In this document: in pieces, positions 6,119-10,785 of the stretch
Layout: every line of letters begins with the position of its first letter
Numbering within the stretch: the stretch's first letter is position 1
NCBI GenBank assembly: GCA_022710165.1
Contig: JAKLHL010000041.1
Span: forward strand, 1-10,785
DNA: 10,785 nucleotides
Origin: Bdellovibrionales bacterium
GTDB taxonomy: Bacteria; Bdellovibrionota; JAFGOL01
Reading direction: 5' to 3'
Position numbers and translations under genes: made by a program
The notes under the pieces: generated by a model
The model's input: the letters and a program-made list of their open reading frames with translations, nothing else
The model's database searches: none
What the model was told of the DNA's origin: nothing

Positions 6119-6298
6119 ATCTATTAGGGTAATTGATTTTTCAGGCTTTCCTGAGGTGACGGGTCCCATTCTTGCCGAGATGAGCGTTAAAAAATCGCGT
6201 TGTCCGAGCCATGGGCGAGTTCGCGATTTTAGCGAGACGAGGCCTAGAATGGTTCGGACACGAAGGCCAAGCCAGAAAAATCAATTGCCCTTATTGAT
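6119..6298. repeat. 180-bp foldback element with 24-bp terminal inverted repeats between gcvT and gcvH
   Basis: The arms 6119-6142 and 6275-6298 are reverse complements at 21 of 24 positions (one mismatch is a G·U pair as RNA). Moving inward, nested pairings continue: 6144-6148 with 6269-6273 (GGCTT/AAGCC), 6156-6158 with 6259-6261, 6166-6172 with 6246-6252 (CCATTCT/AGAATGG), and a perfect apical stem 6191-6199 with 6222-6230 (AAAATCGCG/CGCGATTTT). The interior is richer in GC and CGAG-type words than its flanks. A trinucleotide TAT flanks both ends (6116-6118, 6299-6301), a possible but weak target duplication. It encodes no convincing protein. It may be a small non-autonomous transposable element (MITE), a genome-wide palindromic repeat, or a structured intercistronic RNA. 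The repeat structure is seen; the nature is inference. Confidence 0.8.
6191..6260 (+). other. Mutually exclusive, pseudoknot-like pairings inside the foldback element
   Basis: Four segments interleave as A-B-A'-B'. A/A' is AAAATCGCG (6191-6199) with CGCGATTTT (6222-6230). B/B' is TGTCCGAGCCAT (6201-6212), lying in the A/A' loop, with ATGGTTCGGACA (6249-6260), 11 Watson-Crick pairs plus one G·U. B' shares bases with the outer-hairpin strand AGAATGG (6246-6252), so forming B/B' would break that part of the long hairpin. Such competition is a hallmark of switching RNAs but can also arise from nested insertion. No known RNA family is recognised. Confidence 0.55.
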
Positions 6299-6322
6299 TA
6301 TGTCATTAACGCATGGTAAAGA
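6294..6322 (+). promoter_or_regulatory. Weak candidate internal promoter for gcvH-gcvPA-gcvPB
   Basis: TTGATT (6294-6299), a 17-bp spacer and TAAAGA (6317-6322) preceded by TG at the extended -10 position. Both hexamers are weak. If real, the -35 would be supplied by the right edge of the foldback element, letting gcvHPAPB be expressed separately from folD-gcvT. Confidence 0.22.
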
Positions 6323-6356
6323 ATCCCTGTTAAATAACAATACTGGAGGATTTGCC

Positions 6357-6737
6357 ATGAACGTTAAATCAGATCTTTTTTACACAAAGGACCATGAGTG
6401 GGTGCTTATAAATGGTGATACCGCTACTATGGGCATAAGTGATCACGCCCAGGGTCAGCTTGGGGACATCGTTTTTGTTGAGCTTCCTGAAGTAGGGAAA
6501 ACAGTAAAGATAGGCGATACACTTGGCGTCGTAGAAAGCACCAAGGCAGTATCTGATATTTTCTCTGCAGTGGAAGGAACTGTCACAGATGTGAACACAG
6601 CTCTTACCAATACACCAGACAAGGTAAATTCAGATCCTTACGGTTCTTGGATAGTAAAGATGAAGTTCACAAAGAAGAACCCAGAACTTATGGATGCAAA
6701 AGTTTATAGTGAATATTTGAAAGAGGAGCACCACTAA
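6357..6737 (+). CDS. gcvH: Glycine cleavage system H protein (lipoyl carrier)
   Basis: Small soluble carrier whose lipoyl arm shuttles the aminomethyl group between P, T and L proteins. The 126 residues match the family. The lipoylation site is K63 in VVESTKAVSDIFSAVEG, preceded by YTKDHEWV near the N-terminus, QLGDIVFVELPEVGKTV in the middle and the closing NSDPYGSWIVKMK. The frame is open upstream to about 6156, through the foldback element, but GGAGG 7 nt before the ATG at 6357 and the family N-terminus (MNVKSDLFYTKDHEW) fix the start. Its stop codon overlaps the gcvPA start by one base (TAATG), indicating translational coupling. It needs lipoyl synthase or ligase encoded elsewhere. Confidence 0.97.
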   Translation: MNVKSDLFYTKDHEWVLINGDTATMGISDHAQGQLGDIVFVELPEVGKTVKIGDTLGVVESTKAVSDIFSAVEGTVTDVNTALTNTPDKVNSDPYGSWIVKMKFTKKNPELMDAKVYSEYLKEEHH

Positions 6738-8086
6738 TGCCCTATATACCGCACACTAACGACGATATAAGGTCCATGCTTGAGACCATAGGGAAGAAAA
6801 GCATAGATGACCTTTTTACATCCATACCTTCAAAGTACAGATTAAAAAAGGATGAGCTTAAACTTAGCACTGGATTAAGTGAGAGTGATGCAAGGAATGA
6901 AGTAGAGAAGCTTTCGGATACCAACAAGAGGTATCAGCCTAACAGGCGTTTTATGGGAGCAGGGGCGTATTTTCATTTTATACCTTCAGCTATCAACCAT
7001 ATAACGATGAGGTCGGAGTTCTATACGGCGTACACTCCTTATCAACCAGAGATAAGCCAGGGAACTTTGCAGGCTATCTTTGAGTTCCAGAGCATGATGA
7101 CAAGGCTAACTGCACTTGAGGTGTCTAACGCCTCTATGTACGACGGTGCTACAGCTCTTGCAGAAGCGGTTCTTGTTGCTTATCACTTTAAGAGGGACAA
7201 GAAAAAGTCCGTTATAGTGCCAAAGAACCTTCATCCAGAGTATATGGCTGTTCTAAAGAACTACTTGAGCCCTTTTGGGATGAATATCGTCAGTGTGGAC
7301 GTTGATAATAAGAACGGTTTTGTTAATAGCGATGATGTTAAGAAGCTAATGGGTCCTGACACTTTTGCGGTGATATTACAGTCTCCTAACTTTTACGGTG
7401 TCATAGAACAGAATGCGGCAGAGATAGCAAAGACCGCAAAAGAGAACGACGCTGTCCCAATCATGCTTACGGTCGAGGCTACCAGCCTTGGTATGTTCAA
7501 ACCTGCAGGCGAGCTTGGTTTTGATATAGCGGTATTAGAGATACAGTCGTTTGGCAACCCTGTGGCATTTGGCGGGCCGCATGCTGGTGTGATAGTTGCC
7601 AGAAAGGATTTTACACGCAACATGCCTGGAAGGATAATCGGTGAGACCAAGGATGTGGACGGCAAGAGGGCTTTTGTACTCACCCTCGCTACCAGGGAAC
7701 AGCATATAAGAAGGGAAAAGGCTACATCCAACATATGCAGCAATCAGGCTTTGGTGGCTCTAAGGTCATCAATATATCTGACGCTGATGGGAGAGGACGG
7801 CCTTAAAGAACTTTCAAAGGCCAATTATTCTCTTTCACACTATGCTAAAGAAGCACTTTCAAAAGCAGGGATCAGGTCCATGTTCGACGGTATCAGCTAT
7901 AATGAGTTCGCGGTCAAGTTCAGCTCGGGCGCTGTCAGGGACAAGGTCTATAACGGCCTTAAGTCTGAGGGCTTTTTGCCTGGATATAAGATCGGCGAGG
8001 ACGGGCTCTTGATAACTGTGACCGAACTTAACGATAAGGCAGGCATAGATGAGTATGTTAAGACAGCTGGGAGGTACTCAAAATGA
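6737..8086 (+). CDS. gcvPA: Glycine dehydrogenase (decarboxylating) subunit 1
   Basis: N-terminal half of the P protein, which with GcvPB forms the PLP-dependent enzyme that decarboxylates glycine and loads the aminomethyl group on lipoyl-H protein. The 449 residues match stand-alone GcvPA. Signatures are the N-terminal MPYIPHTNDDIRSMLETIG, GAGAYFHFIPSAI, YTPYQPEISQGTLQAIFEFQ, NASMYDGATALAEA, EIQSFGNPVAFGGPHAGVI and REQHIRREKATSNICSNQAL. This subunit has the aminotransferase-like fold but not the Schiff-base lysine, which is in GcvPB. The AGAGGAG ribosome site lies within the last codons of gcvH. The end overlaps gcvPB by 4 bp (ATGA). The split PA/PB form is common in Firmicutes, Thermotogae, archaea and various anaerobes, whereas a fused GcvP is usual in Enterobacteria and mitochondria. 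Confidence 0.97.
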   Translation: MPYIPHTNDDIRSMLETIGKKSIDDLFTSIPSKYRLKKDELKLSTGLSESDARNEVEKLSDTNKRYQPNRRFMGAGAYFHFIPSAINHITMRSEFYTAYTPYQPEISQGTLQAIFEFQSMMTRLTALEVSNASMYDGATALAEAVLVAYHFKRDKKKSVIVPKNLHPEYMAVLKNYLSPFGMNIVSVDVDNKNGFVNSDDVKKLMGPDTFAVILQSPNFYGVIEQNAAEIAKTAKENDAVPIMLTVEATSLGMFKPAGELGFDIAVLEIQSFGNPVAFGGPHAGVIVARKDFTRNMPGRIIGETKDVDGKRAFVLTLATREQHIRREKATSNICSNQALVALRSSIYLTLMGEDGLKELSKANYSLSHYAKEALSKAGIRSMFDGISYNEFAVKFSSGAVRDKVYNGLKSEGFLPGYKIGEDGLLITVTELNDKAGIDEYVKTAGRYSK

Positions 8087-9519
8087 ACTATGTAAAAGAA
8101 CCTCTTGTTTTTGAGATATCAAAGAAAGGCAGATCGAACTCTTATATAAAAGACCCTAACCTTGACGTAAAGATGCCCGGCGGCAATTTGTTGAGGGAGA
8201 ACATAGGGCTTCCAAGTTTAAGCGAGATACAGGCTGTTCGTCATTATACACATCTTTCCAACATGAACTTTGGTGTTGACTCCGGTTTCTATCCATTGGG
8301 TTCATGTACCATGAAATACAATCCGAAAATAAACGAGGATATGGCTAACCTTGCAGGTTTTACCGACGTACATCCATTCCAGGATGAAGACGAAGTGCAA
8401 GGCTCTTTAAAATTAATGTATGAACTTGGTGAGGCACTTAAAGAGATAAGCGGGATGAAAGGGATCACTCTTATCCCAGCCGCAGGTGCGCACGGAGAAA
8501 GCACAGGCATAAAACTGATAGATGCATATCACAAGGCCCACGGCGGTTTTAGGAAAAAGATAATAATCCCTGATACTGCCCACGGCACCAATCCTGCCAG
8601 CTCAGCGATAGCTGGACATGAAGTAGTAGCAGTAGAGAGTAAAGGCGGTGTACTTAAAAAAGAGGACGTTGCTCCTCTCATAGATGAAAATACTGCCGCA
8701 CTGATGGTAACGAACCCAAATACACTTGGCCTTTTTGAGAGCGATCTTGCTGAACTTGCTCAGTTGCTTCATTCAAAAGGCGCTTTATTGTACTGCGACG
8801 GTGCAAATACCAACGCATGGATGGGCCAGGCTCGTCTTGGCGACATGGGCGTTGATGTTATCCAGTATAATTTGCACAAGACTTTTTCTACTCCTCACGG
8901 CGGCGGAGGTCCTGGTTCAGGTCCTGTGGTCGTTTCAGAAAAACTGCTCCCGTACCTTCCAGTTCCGGTAGTGGTAAAAGAGGGTGAAAAATACAGACTT
9001 AAATATGATCTAAAGGACAGCATAGGCAGGATAAAAGGTTTTTATGGGAACTTCCTCGTCTACGTTAAGGCATATACATATATATTGATGCTCGGAAAAG
9101 AGGGCGTAAGAAAAGTATCAGATATAGCGGTCCTTAATGCCAACTATATAAAGACCAGGTTGAAAGGACACTACGAGCTTCCTTTTGACGGCGACAATAT
9201 GCACGAGGTCGTTTTCTCTGACAAGATACAGAACGAATATGGCGTAAAGACCATGGACATAGCAAAAAGACTTTTAGACTATGGAATGCATCCACCGACG
9301 GTGTACTTCCCTCTCGTAGTTCACGGCGCAATAATGATAGAGCCTACGGAGACAGAGCCTAAAGAGGAGCTGGACCATTTCTGCGACGTAATGATAGAGA
9401 TAGCCAAAGAGGCAAAGACGGACCCTAAGATACTTCACGATGCGCCTTTAAGTACCCCTGTAAGGCGTTGTGACGAGGTTGGGGCCGCAAAAACACCAGT
9501 AGTTTGTTATAAGGACTAG
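8083..9519 (+). CDS. gcvPB: Glycine dehydrogenase (decarboxylating) subunit 2, PLP-binding
   Basis: C-terminal half of the P protein and carrier of the catalytic PLP. The 478 residues match the family. Signatures are FYPLGSCTMKYNPKINE near 70-84, PAAGAHGESTGIK near 132-144 and IIPDTAHGTNPASSA near 161-175, then LYCDGANTNAWMG near 237-248 and the PLP-Schiff-base segment NLHKTFSTPHGGGGPGSGP with K266. The glycine-rich loop after it is the one that contacts PLP phosphate and lipoyl-H protein. The ATG overlaps the gcvPA stop (ATGA), with GGGAGGT 7 nt upstream. It is the last gene of the cluster; no clear hairpin terminator follows within the next 45 bp, and the next gene has its own strong promoter. 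The L protein gene is absent here. Confidence 0.97.
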   Translation: MNYVKEPLVFEISKKGRSNSYIKDPNLDVKMPGGNLLRENIGLPSLSEIQAVRHYTHLSNMNFGVDSGFYPLGSCTMKYNPKINEDMANLAGFTDVHPFQDEDEVQGSLKLMYELGEALKEISGMKGITLIPAAGAHGESTGIKLIDAYHKAHGGFRKKIIIPDTAHGTNPASSAIAGHEVVAVESKGGVLKKEDVAPLIDENTAALMVTNPNTLGLFESDLAELAQLLHSKGALLYCDGANTNAWMGQARLGDMGVDVIQYNLHKTFSTPHGGGGPGSGPVVVSEKLLPYLPVPVVVKEGEKYRLKYDLKDSIGRIKGFYGNFLVYVKAYTYILMLGKEGVRKVSDIAVLNANYIKTRLKGHYELPFDGDNMHEVVFSDKIQNEYGVKTMDIAKRLLDYGMHPPTVYFPLVVHGAIMIEPTETEPKEELDHFCDVMIEIAKEAKTDPKILHDAPLSTPVRRCDEVGAAKTPVVCYKD

Positions 9520-9564
9520 TTTAAGTCATTGTAATTTAAGGGCATAAATAGTTCTGTTTTTAAC

Positions 9565-9593
9565 TTGACAACTATCGTTAATTCTGTTATAAT
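9565..9593 (+). promoter_or_regulatory. Full-consensus sigma-70 promoter with extended -10
   Basis: TTGACA (9565-9570), a 17-bp spacer and TATAAT (9588-9593), with TG at 9585-9586 giving the extended -10 TGTTATAAT. All twelve hexamer bases match consensus. The predicted start is about 9599-9600, leaving a leader of about 25 nt before the lipoprotein ATG at 9625. The surrounding sequence is strongly AT-rich. No operator-like palindrome is evident over it. Confidence 0.88.
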
Positions 9594-9624
9594 GTATATA
9601 ATTAAAAAAACGGGGGTACGTGAA

Positions 9625-10080
9625 ATGAAAAGGATGATGATAGTTTTAATAGCGATGGCTTTTTTGGCAGGCTGTAGCGAATCAAGCAGGAACATGATCC
9701 AGGGTTCTGGAGAAGGTTCAGCAAAGGATGACAACAATGAACAGTGCTCTGCAAAAGTCACGGAACTTATGTCGGGTATAAGCGCTTCCACGATAAAGGC
9801 TCAGTTCATAAAAGCATTTTTTGCCGACGTACTTGATGAATGTTCAGAAAGCAGTGTTGCTGTTGAGCCTGTTGCTAGCTTTATAAAGAACAATGTAAGC
9901 ATTACCTGTCCTTCAATGACTGCAGCAGTTATAGCTCAAAAGATAAATGCAGTGCTTGAAGGTTCTGTTGATAAGACTTTCGGGAATGCAGGGATCTTTG
10001 TGTCTAGCGCCTTATTGTGTAACTCTGTGCCTGTCGATAATGATGCTGAATTGAATCCTAATTTGAACGTAGCAAAATAA
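9625..10080 (+). CDS. Small Cys-rich lipoprotein of unknown function
   Basis: A 151-residue protein with a signal peptide (basic KR, hydrophobic MMIVLIAMAF) and lipobox LAGC; the lipidated Cys would be C17, giving a mature protein of about 135 residues. Residues 18-40 are a Ser/Gly/Asp/Asn-rich linker. The rest has four further Cys (C41, C73, C95, C132), enough for two disulfides if exported, and amphipathic helical stretches (ASTIKAQFIKAFFADVL, MTAAVIAQKINAVL). The residue after C17 is Ser, not Asp, so by the E. coli sorting rule it would go to the outer membrane. I recognise no family. The frame is open 20 codons further upstream, but that part contains the promoter. The ribosome site is an imperfect GGGGGT 8 nt before the ATG. 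The gene has its own full-consensus promoter and a strong terminator, so it is monocistronic. Confidence 0.82.
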   Translation: MKRMMIVLIAMAFLAGCSESSRNMIQGSGEGSAKDDNNEQCSAKVTELMSGISASTIKAQFIKAFFADVLDECSESSVAVEPVASFIKNNVSITCPSMTAAVIAQKINAVLEGSVDKTFGNAGIFVSSALLCNSVPVDNDAELNPNLNVAK

Positions 10081-10097
10081 GACTTATATTGATCATA

Positions 10098-10140
10098 AAC
10101 AAGGCCTGGGTTTTTTAGCCCAGGCCTTGTTGTTTATTTT
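10098..10140 (+). terminator. Strong intrinsic terminator of the lipoprotein gene, possibly bidirectional
   Basis: A perfect 13-bp stem, AACAAGGCCTGGG (10098-10110) with CCCAGGCCTTGTT (10119-10131), closes an 8-nt T-rich loop and is followed by the T-rich run GTTTATTTTA. It starts 17 bp after the lipoprotein stop. The convergent methyltransferase ends at 10134, 3 bp from the stem, so the same hairpin probably also ends that transcript, though the minus-strand U-tract is weak. Confidence 0.88.
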
Positions 10141-10733
10141 ATCCTTACACTTATAGTTAATCCCTGACCGATAGGTATTATCACGCTGTATAGCCTTTTA
10201 TCACTTAGGGCCAGACGGTTGTATTCCTCAAGATGTTTGTTCAGTTTCTCTGCAGTACCTTTTCTTGAGTAAAGGGTGTCGTCAGCTATTATGAGTCCAC
10301 CAACTCGTACCAGCCTTATGCATTCTTCCAGCATGATGGGATAAAGTGATTTTCTTGCGTCCTGAAAGACCATATCAAAAGAACCGTCTTTAAGTCTTTT
10401 TGTGACTTCAGTTATGTCACCCTCAATTATTTTTATCCTGTCAGTCACACCTGCTTTTTCAAAGTTCACACGGGCTTCTTTTAAAAGAGCGAGGTCATAG
10501 TCTATTGTAGTAAGTGTGCCGCCCGTCTTTTTTAAGGCCTCTGCCATCCAGATGCCTGAGTAGCCTATGCAGGTCCCAAGCTCCAAAACGCTCTTTGCGT
10601 TCAAAGATATTATGAATGTGTTCATAAGACGAGCAAGCTCCGGCTCGACGAACGAACGTGTGTCCGCTAGAGTCGAGCTTTGCTCTTTCATGCTTTTTAA
10701 CAGACTGTTATCGTAGTGGTCCATAAAGGACAT
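10134..10733 (-). CDS. SAM-dependent O-methyltransferase, COMT/CCoAOMT-like (family 3)
   Basis: A 199-residue cytoplasmic class I methyltransferase of the small bacterial O-methyltransferase type; the substrate cannot be read from sequence. The SAM-binding motif I is VLELGTCIGYSGIWMA (about 49-64), followed by the acidic ribose-binding residue in TTIDYD (D78), the EGDITE strand end (104-109) and FDMVFQDARKSLY (119-131). LVRVGGLIIADDTLY (141-155) precedes the final strands. The metal-binding position that is usually Asp-Asn in this family reads D151-D152 (ADD), a conservative change. DARK replaces the common DADK. The ATG at 10733 has no good ribosome site; an alternative ATG three codons in (10724) is no better. 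It is convergent with the lipoprotein gene. The 52 bp upstream to the window edge are very AT-rich and may hold its promoter, but no clear boxes were found. Confidence 0.9.
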   Translation of the reverse strand: MSFMDHYDNSLLKSMKEQSSTLADTRSFVEPELARLMNTFIISLNAKSVLELGTCIGYSGIWMAEALKKTGGTLTTIDYDLALLKEARVNFEKAGVTDRIKIIEGDITEVTKRLKDGSFDMVFQDARKSLYPIMLEECIRLVRVGGLIIADDTLYSRKGTAEKLNKHLEEYNRLALSDKRLYSVIIPIGQGLTISVRIK

Positions 10734-10785
10734 AATACCACATGTGTTTTATTTTTTTATTATTCTCTGCTCTATAAAGTTCCTA

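Noticed and set aside
6156..6356. Open frame giving GcvH a 67-residue N-terminal extension
   Set aside because: It is a translation of the foldback element with no family match; GGAGG and the conserved GcvH N-terminus fix the start at 6357.
6102..6356. Intrinsic terminator after gcvT
   Set aside because: The foldback has long complementary arms but no GC-rich stem followed by a T-run in the plus direction; the right arm is followed by mixed sequence.
9520..9564. Terminator or RNA gene after gcvPB
   Set aside because: Only AT-rich sequence without a convincing hairpin; nothing can be supported.
9565..9624. TTG-initiated extension of the lipoprotein
   Set aside because: The extension covers the -35 and -10 boxes and would bury the signal peptide; ATG at 9625 puts the lipobox at the expected place.
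1..10785. CRISPR array, tRNA, rRNA, prophage or defence genes
   Set aside because: No direct-repeat array, no RNA gene signature and no transposase, integrase or nuclease gene was found; all large frames belong to housekeeping or stress families.

Overview
The window looks like chromosome of an anaerobic or microaerophilic bacterium with an outer membrane. The support is a hybrid-cluster protein (Hcp) with its CRP/FNR-type regulator, a glycine decarboxylase split into two subunits (gcvPA/gcvPB), a free-standing glycosyltransferase of the MtgA type and a lipobox lipoprotein. Base composition is moderately AT-rich, ATA and AGG codons are common, and most genes have good AGGAGG-like ribosome sites. 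I cannot fix the phylum; an uncultured lineage near Desulfobacterota, Nitrospirota or the 'delta-like' groups is only a guess. Nearly every base is coding and most product families are recognisable, so this is a core-metabolism region rather than a genomic island.

Layout. Positions 1-2966 (minus strand) form a nitrosative-stress block read right to left: a DUF486 membrane protein, then hcpR, then a polyferredoxin-like protein, then hcp, which runs off the left edge. Between hcpR and the ferredoxin gene sits a perfect FNR-like palindrome, CCTTGAC-GCAA-GTCAAGG, centred exactly 41.5 bp upstream of the start site predicted from a TAATAT -10 box. This suggests HcpR directly activates fdx-hcp. Positions 2967-4112 hold two envelope/division genes: mtgA (plus) and an ftsB/divIC-like gene (minus), convergent with a 3-bp gap. 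Neither has a Shine-Dalgarno sequence, and promoter-like boxes put their predicted transcript starts almost on the start codon.

Positions 4113-9519 (plus) hold a one-carbon/glycine operon: folD, gcvT, gcvH, gcvPA, gcvPB. T, H and P proteins interconvert glycine with CO2, ammonia and 5,10-methylene-THF; FolD links methylene-THF to formyl-THF. The L protein (lpd) and lipoylation enzymes are not in the window. The last three genes overlap by 1-4 bp, but gcvT and gcvH are separated by about 250 bp. That gap is largely filled by a 180-bp foldback element with 24-bp terminal inverted repeats and internal pairings that are mutually exclusive (pseudoknot-like). This is the most unusual structure here. 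No glycine riboswitch was seen upstream of the operon.

Positions 9520-10785 hold a small Cys-containing lipoprotein gene behind a full-consensus promoter (TTGACA-N17-TATAAT with an extended -10), a strong hairpin terminator, and a convergent class I O-methyltransferase gene on the minus strand.
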